Assembly: GCA_037953745.1 (NCBI GenBank)
Contig: JBAKBP010001398.1
Location: 62,001 to 126,000 of the forward strand
Direction of reading: 5' to 3'
DNA length: 64,000 nt
Source: Lithodes maja
Lineage: Eukaryota > Arthropoda > Malacostraca > Decapoda > Lithodidae
Both the position numbers and the translations under genes were made by a program. The first letter of the stretch is position 1, and each line of letters opens with the position of its first letter. A model generated the notes under the pieces. That model did not search any database. It saw only the letters and a program-made list of their open reading frames with translations, and was not told where the DNA came from. This document shows positions 18,476-30,492 of this stretch, one piece after another.

Positions 18476-21183
18476 TTCAACATTCAGTACAGTATAATGA
18501 TCAAATTAAAAGAAATACACTTTGGCTACATAAATATACCGTAGCCTAGATGGACAGTGTTTATAATAAGAACAAATATATATAATAAAACCTCCATATT
18601 AAATGTTAAATGCTCTGTGTTATGCCGGATTGTAATACAACTTAGCTTCGTTATTGTCTTTACTCATATCCAACCTGTGGACTTTTAGACTCAATATATG
18701 CTCAACAGGAACACATCTAACACGTTCTTATTCACAATTATGTACTCAATCAGGTTGTAATAAACACAATAAACACACATAGGTAGTTATATACTCTTAT
18801 TTATTCAATAACATAGAAGGTGATATTAAGATTTGCTTCGCTACTAATCAGTAATAGCAAGTGAAACACTGGATATAGTTAGAGTACAAGATGTCTCTTA
18901 TTAAGTTATACATGGACATAGAATGTGAGTGTAAGTTTCACTTAGCTACTATCAATAATAGTAAGTGACTCACTGAATATATTTAGAATACCAGATATCT
19001 CTTATTAACGTACAAATGAACATGGAATAGTGGATAGTATTATTGGGGAAATATGCAATTATATATAGACATACATACTGTATACATAGAATAACTCCTT
19101 GATAATAATATCTATGTGAGTTGAGTGTCTATCGTGAGGTATTCTGATAATCTCAAGAAAAGTTAAGTTGAAATCTAGAATTGCTTACTAAACAATATGG
19201 TGTAACGCACAAAGATTTCTATAGTGATCACTCAGGAGCACGGAGCAAGATGCGCCCAGGGAGTACAAAGGATGCCGCGCGTAAATATACAGGGCAAGGT
19301 AGGTCAGTAGGTCATCTGTTGGACTGCGGTCCGGAAAATAACTTTTACGGTTAATGCGATATTTATCTTGAATGCGGGAGGAATACTTTAATTTATAAAG
19401 GAGTAGGGAGATGAATTGTTTTGACAATTAATTATGTAGTTAGTTTATTGTGAGGAAATTATATTATAAATATACAATTACTTAATTTGCATATGAAGTA
19501 ATAGTCTCACGGGTCGAAGAATTCAGATTTAATTATTTAGATATACTGAATAAAGATTTGATATTGAATACAACCTACATGAATCATATCATACTTTTGA
19601 CTCAATAGGTTAAGAAACGCATTGATAAAACAGTGTGTACTAATAGTTATATATATACTGTACTAATAGCATAAAATGACGTACACGACGAAGTTGCACT
19701 TATGTAAATACCTAGTAAGGTATGAAGGAGTTCTGAACTGGTTAACAGATTCCTATAAGGAATACAGAACGAATTAGCATTGTATTCGAGATTATGAAAG
19801 GTTTAGATAATAGATCTACCTGTATATAGAACTAGAATTCCTAGACGAGATGAATCGAAATTATCTATTTCATATCAGAAGTAAATACTTTATTCACAAC
19901 GGAACAAATTAATTAAAATGATCGCAGAGCGTGAGTTGGGTTTTTAGAGGAAATTAGATTTGAATTAGAATAGCAAACAATATATATTTCTTCTCGAGGA
20001 GTAGAATTGGAATAATAATTAATTAGGAAATTGGGCATAGGTTCTAGGTAAATGCTAGATTTGAATAGGGAATAGATACACGTTATACACTTCAACTTCG
20101 ACTTGTTACATACACAATAGAATGGACATATACAAGGAAAATCTGTGAGTATTCGAGCTAGGTATCAGTTGACACAAGTATGTAACGTATGCGTAATGAT
20201 TATGTAAGATGTTTTAATATAAGATAATAATTAATAGATCTTGGGCACAGATCTAGTTCAATAATTAATTAGGGCTTCTGAAGGATTAACACATAATGTA
20301 ATATTTATCGATCTTGGGCACAGATCTAGATAAGAATTAGCACTGGAATACTCGCATATTTTACCTTACCTTCACATCAATAATCACAACGTAAGATACT
20401 CAGGGACACTTAGGGTATGTTAAGAGGAGAGCATTTCGAGTGCAAGTCTGGCCGACGTGGATCGTAGATTCGGTTAGCTGTACATCAAGGGGAACTGCCT
20501 CTCACAGGCAGGGGTCAGGGGTCCTGACATCAGAGGGAGGCAGCAGGTCTGGCTGTAGTCTCGAGGGGGAGGGGGAGGCGGTTTCTACTTCAGTTAGATT
20601 TCCCGGACTTTTCAGCCTGAGGAATATTACTAAGGTAAAGGTGCTTACTTACTTTAAATTTTGGTGAGACTATGTTCAGTTAATTTCTTAGGGTTAACTT
20701 GTAGTAATTCAACTTTAGAAGGACATAGTGAATGGTTGTGATGTAATTTGTGAAGGTAATACTTAGTCTAAAAATACATGGTAGTGATAGGTTTATACAA
20801 AATCAATTGAAGTATTTTATTTAATACCCCTGATGTTGCCTAGGTAAGATATAATTGTGACTTATGTGATTCTATCAGAATCAGGGGTTATTCTTTGTGA
20901 AGTTTATATCTCCGGGAGCTTCTGGGTTCTCTGGGTTATGTTCAGTTCTCCGGAAAAGTACTGCAAAAGAGGTCCTAACATCTCCATTTGTTCCTATAGC
21001 ATTCCGGTCCCTGATGCCTAACTTGCATAAACATTTGCTCGTCATACTGCAAGTCAGGTTGTTGGTCGAAGGGAGGCTGGTGATAGGTCGAGATGGTTTG
21101 AAAGCTCGTCGGTGATTGGTCCTGCTTCACACTCTTTTTTATGGGAGACTGGCCTACCTTCCTGGTCATTAAAGAATGGGAAT
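18476..21183. other. AT-rich non-coding stretch, nothing recognised
   Basis: No frame with coding character. It contains two copies of a small hairpin motif, GATCTTGGGCACAGATCTA-like, at 20235-20255 and 20319-20339, and scattered TA-rich repeats. From about 20900 to 21183 the sequence is more balanced in composition and is the left flank of DIRS-like element C. It may be old retroelement or host intergenic DNA. Confidence 0.5.
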
Positions 21184-21695
21184 ACGGTTTTGACAACCCG
21201 TAAGGGAAGGAAGGAAAAACTACTATTTATTGGTGGCTCCTGAAGTCAATGACGTAAGAGCCTATGGTAATATGGCCTCGTTCCGGGCTCCTCTGAGCCC
21301 GGGTTAATCCTGATCAGTATGGTCGAGAACCAATATCTTCTTAGGGGGTACCCCTTAATCATTCCTAAGGTACGTCATTGAGACGGAGCCACTGAAAAGT
21401 GAAAAATAAAAGGAAAAGGAATAGTACAGTTAGAACACCGCGCCACTGCGCATTCAGATCTTCCTCTGTTCCCATGAGCATGCCCTGACATCCCAGTTGA
21501 CCTTGAACTGGCCTCTAAAGTGTATACCAAATTGAGCATGTGAATGGGAAGGGGATGGAGGGAGGGCAATTTCGTCATTGACTTCAGGAGCCACCAATAA
21601 ATAGTAGTTTTTCCTTCCTTCTCTTACGGGTTGTCAAAACCGTAATTTATTGGTGGCTCCTTACGTCAATGACGTAAGAGCCTAGAATATCACGA
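21184..21695 (-). repeat. Element C 3' inverted terminal repeat and internal complementary region
   Basis: From 21184 the end reads ACGGTTTTGACAACCCG, then TTTATTGGTGGCTCC. The roughly 340 bases that follow are the inverted copy of 63440-63779. At about 21575-21695 a short block is the reverse complement of the element's two outer ends joined together (TTGGTGGCTCC plus ACGGTTTTGAC). Such a block in DIRS elements is held to template ligation of the two cDNA ends. Confidence 0.8.
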
Positions 21696-22158
21696 CCGGT
21701 GGTCAGATGGTCCTTAGCTACAAAACAAATTAAAAGGAAGACTGAAAACTAATATGTGAACTGTGACATGTATTTACTTATAAAAGGTATAACAGTAAGA
21801 AAAAGATATACAGTATAAGGCGGGTACCATTAAAAGAAGCATTATTTCATAAAAACAGAACTATTGAGATGTGAATACATACTGGTAATCTATATCATCA
21901 ATTTAGAGTAAAATCCAAAATAATGTTACACATTTGTAGTTGCAATAAACATAGGTATTGCTATGTAATAGATATCATGTGGTAATAACATTCTTGTTAT
22001 ATGTTTCAGATTGTGTGACCTGCCTTTTCGTCATGGGACTTCAACGCGCCCCCCTCTTTTCTTTTCATTTATGGTGACTGGCAGGGCACACTTTCTCTTA
22101 TGCTGTTGGACTGGTAATAAAAGTGTTGAATCAGATACAACAGTCTACTTAATGCCCT
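21696..22158. other. Element C 3' untranslated region
   Basis: About 460 AT-rich bases between the internal complementary region and the recombinase stop region. No gene or repeat recognised. Confidence 0.5.
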
Positions 22159-22181
22159 CAGGGGGTATGTTCTAGCCTTAA

Positions 22182-22661
22182 CCCTCCAGCCCCGGCTATG
22201 TATTATATATATATTCCTCGAAATCCGGGTGTTTTGGCCGAAAAACGTCTAGGCTAGGCTACCGTATATTCGTTAATCAGACTGCTTCCCGCATTCCCGC
22301 GCATCCCCAAGCGTAGCTGTGTTATTTACCTGTAGAATGGCATTAAGTAGAGCTCTCTAAGTCAACTGGTTGAGCTGTGATGATGATTTCATTGGAGATA
22401 ACTTTATGGCCAAAACAGCCACTTTACACCACTTTTCGATACTTAACAACAACATACAGGCACACACGAACAAGCGACGCTCTCCTTCTTGTGGCCGGAG
22501 ATGCGGAGCGTCGGTCCAGCCGGCTGTTGTTTACATGCGTCGGACCGACGCCTCGCACACGAAGCTCACAGGCTTTCAACCACTGGGCGTTCAAGAGGCC
22601 ATCCGGGTTCCTGTTACATGCTTTTTTATGGGCGTTCAAGAGCCCATCCGGGAACGGAGGG
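22182..22661 (-). mobile_element. TTAA-flanked element T1 in the recombinase gene (480 bp)
   Basis: Flanked by TTAA (22178-22181 and 22662-22665), with ends CCCTCCAGCCCCGG and CGGAGGG. It is inverted relative to the copy at 2584-3063 and the same length. Removing it lets the recombinase frame run past PCIAL, as in element F. Confidence 0.8.
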
Positions 22662-23319
22662 TTAAAGCTATGCATGGTAAATTGGGTCTCTCCAGGTGTA
22701 TTGACAAATATCTGGATAGGAAAGTATTGCTCGAGGACCAAAGACCCGTTTGAGAGATATCCTCTACTGAAAAGTTGTTGAGGAACCTAATGGTAGTGGC
22801 CCACTTGCGGACGTCGTGAGCTTTGGCAATCACCTGGGGATCTGCCTCCTTAATTACATCTACTATCGTGGATGCTAAAACTTTTTTCCCCAACCTTGTT
22901 GAGCCATCTGGAGAAACCCATAAATGTTCTTTATTTCTAGGAATAACAGACTTAAAGTAGGTATATAATGCTTTCACAGGACATAGGGCATGGTGTATCT
23001 TTCCTCTTTTCAAGGCAGGAATAGAGAAAGGTGTGAAGATATGTTCCTGGTGCTTATTTTTTTGCAATAAAATCTGGTGCAGGGGCAATATGTACAGAGT
23101 CGTTGTTAGTGGCAAAACGAAGACAGTTTGGGGACCATGCCATGGCCGCCAATTCTGAGACCCTATGGCCAGTAGCTAGGGCCATCAGAAATACACACTT
23201 CTTAAGTTTCTTCTCTATGTTTGATTTCACCGAGTAGGGCGTAGACTGTAATAACGTTAGGACCTTCGAGATTGACCATTGAGGAAGTAACTGACGATTT
23301 GGGGCTCTGAGTTTGAAGC

Positions 23320-23602
23320 GTGCTGAGTTTGAAGCGTGAAGCATGCACATTCCTGTGCTTGGTATGTTTCCAGCCAGGGCCCCACTGGGGTAAATAAAAT
23401 AGCAAAACAGTGGTGGAACTGCCATCCGGGTGAGGGACTGCTCTGGGTCTGTCCTTCAGTGTTCATGGTTATAATCCACTTAGTGGAAATGGCACTGTGG
23501 AGTGGGTCAGTCGGAGCATGTCTGGGAGCCTGGAGGCAGTTAATGCCATGGCCATCCCTTTTGGGGCGCTTCCTCTGGAAGCGAGGCGTCAGATTTGATG
23601 AT
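23320..23602 (-). mobile_element. 283-bp insert of unknown family with 11-bp target duplication
   Basis: The target GAGTTTGAAGC occurs at 23309-23319, 23325-23335 and 23603-23613, and the insert interrupts the recombinase ACFKL block that is continuous in F. No clear A/B boxes, terminal inverted repeats or poly-A tail are visible. An 11-bp duplication suits target-primed insertion (SINE or truncated LINE). The extra copy at 23325 may be part of the insert end or a local duplication. Confidence 0.6.
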
Positions 23603-23838
23603 GAGTTTGAAGCAAGCTTTCATAAACCCTTGTTCGTCTTTCTGGGGTAAGGATAGACCGGTGAGCGTGATGAAGGGTTCCTTCACTGCCGACAGGTGGT
23701 TTCTAAGTGTGTTCACTGCTAGATTCTTAGTTTCAAACAAGTAATTTAGGTATTTCAACAACAAGGAAGCTGATGGGTTCTTCTGGTTAGTATCTACAAT
23801 CCACGTTGTAAATTGTTTCCAGTGAGAGCTGTATTGTC

Positions 23839-25200
23839 TCAGGGTGGAAGCTGTGTACTGATTTGTGAGCTTGTCAGTGACTTCCTCGTCGTAGGATGGG
23901 AGCCACTTGGATTTGAGAATGTCCACATAGCAAAATTGAGCGAGGTCTGCAGGTTTCCAATTTCTTCCAAGTGGAAAACTGTTAGGGGGAGTTGCAGAGG
24001 GTTGTTGCACCATTGAGTAAGTTGAGTGTACCACGCTTGAGTAGGCCACATTGGAGCGACCAGGGTTACTTGTCCCTGGAACGATCTGAGGTGGTGAATG
24101 ACTTTGCACATCAGTGAGGTGTCTGGGGGTGGGAATAGGTAAATCGATGTCCATCTGTTCCAATCTACTGTGAAGGCATCCGGGCCCCCCTCCCGTGTCT
24201 TGAGATCCCGAGAAATGTGAGCCTGGAGCTTCGTTGATTGAAGAGATGCGAACAGATCAATTTGCGGTGAAAATGGTAGAACTAATTGATTGAATGTTTC
24301 TTGTTTGAGGGCCCATTCCACTGAAGTGCTCTTTCCCCTTGATAGAGCGTCGGCCCATAGATTGGAGACCCCTGGTAGGTATGTTGCGTGGATTATTATG
24401 GAGTATTTCTGGGCTAGAAAGAATATCTTTTCTGAGAGGTCTTGGAGGATCCTGGACCGGGTGGAGCCTTGTTTCTTAAAGCAAGTTACGGAGGCCATGT
24501 TGTCCATCCGGAACGCTATTGATCTGGAGGTCAATGACGTCGCATGGTCTCTGAGAAAGAATAGAGGAACTGCTAGCTCTTTGGCATTGATGTGATACTG
24601 ATTTAGTGTGGTCCATTTCCCGTGGTTCTGATGGCCTTCCGTTGACTGGTAGCCCCATCCTATCAGGCTCGAGGCATCTGTGTCTATCCATAAGGTTGGA
24701 GGTGGATCTGACCAGTGTGCCACCGATTCCCGTACTTGAGATCTTGTCCAAAAGGCCAGGAGATGTAGGATCCTCTTTGGGATGGTGAGCGGGTAATTGT
24801 GAGGTGTTAGAGGGAAGGCTTTGTTGCCTAGCCAGATTAGTCTCTTCAGTCTGAGGCGGCCTAGGGGTACTGTCATTTGTACCCAATTTAGTGAGCCTAT
24901 CAGAGATTCCCAAAGTTTCTTGGTGATAGTCTTGGCATGTAATACTCTGAACAGTTTTAATTGTAGACGTTTGGCATTGGCTGGGCTTTGTTTTATCGTC
25001 TGGAGTTGTGTGTCCCAGATTAAACCTACCCATTCCGCTGATTGTGAGGGAGTGAGCTTTTATTTCTCTAGGTTTACTCTGAAGCCCAGCTTTGTAACAT
25101 GCTGTACTACTTTCAAGGTTTGTTCTTGGCATTGGAGAGGTGTGGACCCGAGAATCAACCAGTCGTCTAGGTAGAACAGGATCTTTACTCCATTTTCGAG
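23839..25200 (-). pseudogene. Element C reverse transcriptase C-terminal part, RNase H and following domain
   Basis: Continues the RT after the 25201-25486 insert. The catalytic FYLDDWL is near 25165. A single stop (25060-25062) breaks the frame after NLEK. The thumb/connection and RNase H then follow: DTDASSLIGWG (about 24680), INAKEL, RMDNMAS and WADALSR (about 24330), giving the D-E-D-D set. Downstream DLFAS, IYLFPPPD and VAPMWPTQAWY correspond to the conserved domain between RNase H and recombinase in DIRS-type pol, sometimes called methyltransferase-like. The last 325 bases overlap the recombinase frame. Confidence 0.8.
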
Positions 25201-25486
25201 TAATAATAATAATAATAATAATAATTCTTTATTCCAGACACATAAGATAGATACAGTATAAATACAGTACGACCTAATGGTCCATATCACATACACTTCT
25301 CGTCAGAGCACAGATAATAATTATACACAAAGATATATTAATAAAGACACAATAAAATAAAAAATACAGTAGGCCTATTTACAGAATAGAGCACATATCA
25401 CATTTTGTCACAATATAGCACAGATAGGCTAACTAAGGCTATTGCTCAATGTTGGTTAACACCTATTGCACAGATCATAGCTCATA
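25201..25486 (-). mobile_element. Short retroposed insert with ATT-repeat tail in the RT
   Basis: On the minus strand the insert ends AATAAAG followed by about nine ATT units. It falls between the ALLPLL and LENGVKI blocks, which are contiguous in F. The body (AT-rich, about 260 bp) does not match LINE E's 3' end. It is probably a SINE or a 5'-truncated LINE of the L2 type, judged from the ATT tail. Confidence 0.65.
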
Positions 25487-26072
25487 GTAGTGGGAGGAGA
25501 GCTTGTTTGACTATCTTGGTGAAAATTCTGGGGGCTATGTTCAGACCGAAGGGCATTCTGGTGAACATTACCGCTTTGTTTCTGAATGGGATAGCTAGGA
25601 ACTTTTGGTATCTTTTTGCTATTGGGATGTGCCAGTAGGCGTCTTTTAGGTCCAGGGTAATTATCCAGGCCTTTGGTTGTAGTACTAGCCTTACTTGGGA
25701 GATAGTTAGCATTCTGAATTTTGTATTGTGAATTGACTTGTTGAGAAGGGACATGTCTATCACGGGTCTTAGTTGATGGCTGTCTTTTTTTGGGACGAGG
25801 AACATGCGTGATAGAAAAACTGGTGTGCCCTCTGGAGGGTGAGTGAGAACTTTGTCTGTTAACATTTGGTTTATCACTGTTACCAATTCTGGAGATAGCT
25901 GTATCTTGTTGGGCTGACCTCTGAGGCGGGGTCTTGCCAGCCATTTCCATGTGAGGCCCTTCTTTACCACTCTCTTTGCCCAGGATCTTTGAGGCCAATG
26001 CCGAAAATTTTCTCTGAACTGGCCTGTCGTATGCAGGGCCAGTTCTTGGTTGATGGCCTCTTGGAAAGTCAT
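25487..26072 (-). pseudogene. Element C reverse transcriptase, N-terminal part
   Basis: RT fingers and palm up to the small insert. The ATG at 26072 overlaps the gag stop as ATGA, a usual arrangement for stop-start coupling; the RT is in the -1 frame to gag. Blocks shared with F include VVKKGLTWKWL, LVPKKDSHQLRPVIDMS, FRMLTISQVRL, LDLKDAYWHIP and MPFGLNIAPRIFTK. The catalytic YLDD is on the far side of the insert. The coding sequence here is open, so it is broken only by the insert and a downstream stop. Confidence 0.8.
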
Positions 26073-26475
26073 TTTTTGGGGTCCTGGGTCGTTTGGTGAG
26101 AGTTGGTGGAATGGTGGTGACCTTGTGGTCTCTGGTGGTTGGGAGCATGGCGTCCTGCTTGATGAGTCTGACGTCCTGTTTGTTGAGGTCTCTGTTGTGA
26201 CCCGTAGTTTTGTTGTTTTGGTGGAGGTCGTGTGTAGGGTGATGGTTGGGTCCTTGGTGCACCTCGACCTCTGGTCTGGTAGTGTCCCCTGTGACCTCTG
26301 CTGTTTGATGAGTTACCCCTGTGCGTCTGAAATGTATGAGGGGTATATTGTTGAGGGGGGAACTGGCCCCTCCCCCTTCCACGGTGAGGGTGAGAGTGAG
26401 GGTGGAACCTACTAGGGTGGCCTTGCCTATATGCTTGAGACTGTCTCGACGTTACCATCTCCGGTCGTAGTAGTA
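26069..26475 (-). pseudogene. Element C gag, C-terminal Arg/Gly/Gln/His-rich part
   Basis: Last part of gag after LINE D. It is rich in Arg, Gly, Gln, Pro and His, with RGRGRGQ and RGHRGHYQTRGRG runs resembling RGG boxes that bind RNA. It ends at TGA 26069-26071, overlapping the RT start. Removing LINE D joins it in frame to the central gag part at 31007-32446. Confidence 0.7.
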
Positions 26476-27258
26476 CAAAGGAGTACAAAGGAAATCAAGC
26501 AACAACAGATCTAGTGACCCTTCTAGGTTGCTTGTCCTCCAAAACACTGAGGATCAAGTGTATATGTGTCCAAACAGTGGTTTAGAGTGGGTAAGGGAAC
26601 ATTGGAAGGGGAATTACTGCCCTGGAACTGATGTCCGTGGCAGGATTAGGAAGTTAGTAGGGGACAGATGGGTTAGTTACTGAGGGGGGGATAAAAATAA
26701 AGTTATTAATTTACAAACGCAGTCAGTCGCTGGTTTGATGCGAGATATTTGTCTAGGCGGAGTTTAAATGAATCAACGGTGATGCAGTCTATAACGTTTC
26801 GGGGAAGCCCATTCCACAAGTTGACAACTCGATTGAAGAAGAAATTCTTAGATTCGTGTGAGTTAAAAGATTTACCAATAATTTTGCAACCGTTTCCCCG
26901 CGTGTAATTAGATTGGTCGATAGTGAAGTACTTACTACAGTCCATATTGTCGATGCCTTTGATGATTTTGAACACTTGAATTAAGTCAGCTCTTAATCTG
27001 CGCTGGGTTAAAGGAAATAGATTTAATTCTCTAAGACGCTCTTCATATGGTTTGTTCTTTAGGCTAGGTATCATTTTGGTAACTCTACGTTGAACTCGTT
27101 CTAATTGTTTATGTCTTTTTGGTAATAAGGGCACCAGGATTGAACGCAGTATTCCAGAAGAGGGCGGACTAAGGAATTGTAAAGGGTTAGGATAACTTTT
27201 TTGGATTTATGCTCAAATGACCTGCCTATAAAGCCAATTATTTTGTTTGCCTTCTTAA

Positions 27259-27886
27259 CCCGGGAGCTGCGGGAAGACTCTTAAGAGTTCCCCCGGCGGA
27301 CTGCGGGAAGACTCTCCTGAGTAAGTAAAATTAAAAATCAACTTTTGACATCGAAATGTTTTTTTTTTTTTTATTTTTATTTTTTTATTTTTTTTTTTTT
27401 TTTTGGCCCCTGGGCCATGCAAAATCTCAGTCCTCTACCTCCCCTCCTTCCCCACTTTCCTCCTATCCCTCAGTTATCACCTATTTTCCCTATTATTCCC
27501 TTATTCTGAGGTATATTTTCGTGCTAACATTAGCGAGTTGCAAGCAGGGTGTTGTCATCACTGATGGCAATCGAGTGCAAGAGAGAGAGAGAGAGTATCG
27601 ATCGACTGTGTCGCAGTGGCCTTGGGGAAAATTGGCGGGAAGGTAGCTTGCCTCACCCATACATTATACAACTCGCGGGCTATATCTCCGATTTTGACCA
27701 TCCAAACGCTGTTTTCACTCGTTTTATTGTTGTTTCAGGTTAATACCTTTATAATCAACCCATAATAGGCGCATATGGATAATTATTAATGCTATTAATG
27801 GTACAATGAATATTTTAGTGACGAAAAACCTCAAATACGTCAGCACAGGGGGAGGTTTTCAATTACCCCCGTGCGCACTTCAGAGG
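27259..27886 (+). mobile_element. TTAA-flanked element T3, copy 1 (628 bp), in LINE D
   Basis: Flanked by TTAA (27255-27258 and 27887-27890). Ends are CCCGGGAGCTGCGG and GCGCACTTCAGAGG. The interior has a long T-run, a GAGA run and a conserved non-coding core. Removal restores the LINE D frame at VVKKANK. It is nearly identical to the copies at 33866-34467 and 37034-37665. By target site it is piggyBac-like and non-autonomous. Confidence 0.85.
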
Positions 27887-29493
27887 TTAACAACTTCTGA
27901 ACATTGTTGACTCGGTTTTAGATTACTCGATATTGTTACTCCCAGATCGGTTTCTCTGTTTACATTCTTAAGCTGAGTGCCATTCATCGAATAGTTTGCT
28001 TTCTCATTTAGGTATCCGATATGTAGTACTTTACATTTATCCGCATTGAAACTCATTTGCCAAATTTGGGCCCAACATGACAATTTATCTAGATTGTGTT
28101 GCATATCGTCAACTTGTTCTTTTGAGAGTACGCTATTTGCAATTTTTGTATCGTCAGCAAATATTGCGATTGTACAGGTGAGACCCTCCTCTATGTCGTT
28201 GATGTAAATTAGAAAGAGAATTGGACCTAGTACCGATCCCTAGGGTACCCCGCTACTTACATTGGTCCATTTAGATGCCTTACCGTTTATGACTACTCTT
28301 TGCTTTCTGTCGCTGAGCCAATTTTCTATCCATTTCAACACACCGTCTTGTATTCCATGCGCTTTTAGTTTTAGCAGTAAACGTTTGTGGGGAACTTTGT
28401 CAAAGGCCTTTTGAAAATCAAGGTATATAATATCTACAGCTTTACTCTCATCGTAGAGGTTGAGGATATCGTGGAAGAAGTCTAATAGGTTTGTTAAACA
28501 GGAACGTTTTTTACGAAAGCCGTGTTGAGTATCTTTAAGTATGTTATTTTCCTCTAAGTGATTTACGAGTCTGTCTCGTATGACCGTTTCTAGCATTTTA
28601 CATGCAACTGAGGTTAAGCTAATTGGACGATAGTTACTGGGTAGGGATTTGCTGCCTTTTTTTAATATCGGTGTTACGTTGGCTAGCTTCCACTGATCAG
28701 GCATAGTTCCAGAACTCTAGGCGAGATTGTATCAGGTCCAGGCGTTTTATTTACCTTGAGTTTATCTAAACAATTCAATACTTCTCTCTCTGTAACAGTG
28801 ATATTGCTTAGAACATCTGAATTATCAATCTGAATCGGCGATGGTGTAGGGATATCACTGAGGTCTTCTGTTGTAAAAACTGATGCAAAGAAGGTATTGA
28901 GGGCATTACTCATTTGTACTTCGTCTTTGGTGTATTCTCCATTTTCATCGACTAACGGTCCAACAGTTGAAGCAACTACTTTTTTCTTTCTGATATAACT
29001 ATAGAATTCTTTCGGGTTTGTTTTACTTTGATTCGTAATATGTAACTCTAACGTCTTTTTACTTTGCTTAATTAACTTTTTGGCTTTGCGTCGTAGCTCT
29101 ACAAATTTCACCCGTTCTTCGTCATTTTGTGAGGATTTTAATCTATCATTAGCAAATTTTTTAGCAAACAGGCAGTTTGAAATATCTTTATTCCACCATT
29201 TGGGCTTATTATTATGGCCTGGACGGCGTATTTTCGATGGTATGCAGTCTTGCACTGCTTTTAGGTAAGTGGTTTTGAATAACTTCCAAGATGTATTTAT
29301 GTCGTTATTGTTAATTAAAAAGCTCCAGTCAGTTTCTTTAAACATAGATCTAAGTTTATGGAAGTTTGCTTTCTTGAAATTAGGGACTTTTTCGATGCTA
29401 CTATTTGGTTCGTTACTAGTAAACTTTAAAGTGAAAGTTATCGTACGATGGTCGCTATTACTGAATTCATCACCAACATTCAAATTCTCTATT

Positions 29494-29753
29494 AATGCTT
29501 CAAGAGACAACTTAAGACTTTTCTCTTTGAGAGAAGCTATGATCTTGAGAGAGGTGTCATGACAGATGGCTATAGAGTTTAGGCTATTTTGCCACTGCTA
29601 GTGATTGTTAAATGTGTGTTGTATATAAGCCTTCTTTTGATGCATTGATTTTTGTTCTTTTTTCTTTCTCTTTTCGAGCGCTAGTGAATTCTTCGGAAAA
29701 ATTGGCGCTTATGAGAAATAAGTAATATGCTTATTATTATTATTATTATTATT
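29494..29753 (+). mobile_element. 5'-truncated L2-like LINE 3' end, same family as LINE E
   Basis: A 260-bp fragment covering the last ORF2 codons and 3' UTR of LINE E's family, ending in an ATT-repeat tail. It matches the 56160-56430 region closely in inverted form. It interrupts LINE D's endonuclease between VLATKEE and LIENLNVG. A short ATTAA duplication is possible. Confidence 0.8.
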
Positions 29754-30492
29754 AATTCTTCTTTTGTTGCAAGTACAATGTCAAGAACATTATTACCACG
29801 GGTCGGCGTTCGAACAAATTAATAAAGCGAACTCTCTTGCAAGTTCGTATACAAGTCATGTCCGGAGTGTGAAGTAAGAGTATCGCCCCACTTGGTCACA
29901 GGTAAATTAAAGTCGCCAAAAATTACGGTATCTTGTGAGTTACTTACATCTGCAATTTGTTCGTAAATTTCTCGGTCAGTTTGCACTGATTGAGCTGGAG
30001 GTCTGTATATTAACGCAAGTATTATTTTTGTACCTTTATTATTCTTTATTAGCACAAAAGATGTGTCGACGTTCACAATTTGAGGTTTTGACAAGAGGGT
30101 AGGGTTAAGACTTTCTTTGACATAAAGTAAAACGCCACCTCCATTTCGATTTATTCGTCTTTTCTCAAACATTACATAACCGGGAAGTGAATACTTTGCT
30201 AAAAAGTCTCTATCTTCTGTATTGAGCCAAGATTCTGTTATGCCAATCACATCATAATTTTCTGTAATCACTAGCTCCTCTAAATCTGAAAATTTATTGC
30301 GTATGCTACGAGCGTTTGCATAGAAAACCTTTAAATTTGTTATTTTAGAACTCACGGAACGCTCTCTAATAATATTTTTGGTTCTTGTCGGATCTACATT
30401 TATGTTCATGGCTGTCCTCGGTCCTCGCTGTCTTCGGTCCTTATCGCTGGTGGTCCTCGGTTGCCTCTGTTTTTTGCTTGGCGTTGGATGAT

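Larger units (their letters stand above)
22159..24163 (-). pseudogene. Element C tyrosine recombinase
   Basis: Recombinase that would integrate the circular DNA. The ATG is at 24163, in the -1 frame to the RNase H ORF and overlapping it by about 325 bases; both frames are conserved in F and G. The N-terminal SAM-like domain (23860-23610) reads through ACFKL, where a 283-bp insert (23320-23602) breaks it. The catalytic domain holds GHRVSELAA (first Arg, near 23170), HDVRKWA (His and second Arg, near 22810) and FLSRYLS (Tyr nucleophile, near 22710). A frameshift lies near 23095. T1 (22182-22661) interrupts the last codons after PCIAL. The R-H-R-Y set is present, but the gene is broken. Confidence 0.8.

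Noticed and set aside
26050..26090. Possible -1 slip site at the C gag-RT junction
   Set aside because: The in-frame codons are CCC AAA AAA TGA, which does not fit X_XXY_YYZ; the ATGA overlap is the simpler explanation.
27356..27646. Phe-rich and Ser/Pro frame in T3 (also at 37096-37420)
   Set aside because: It starts in a poly-T run and is repeated in all three T3 copies by descent of a non-coding element; no transposase motif.
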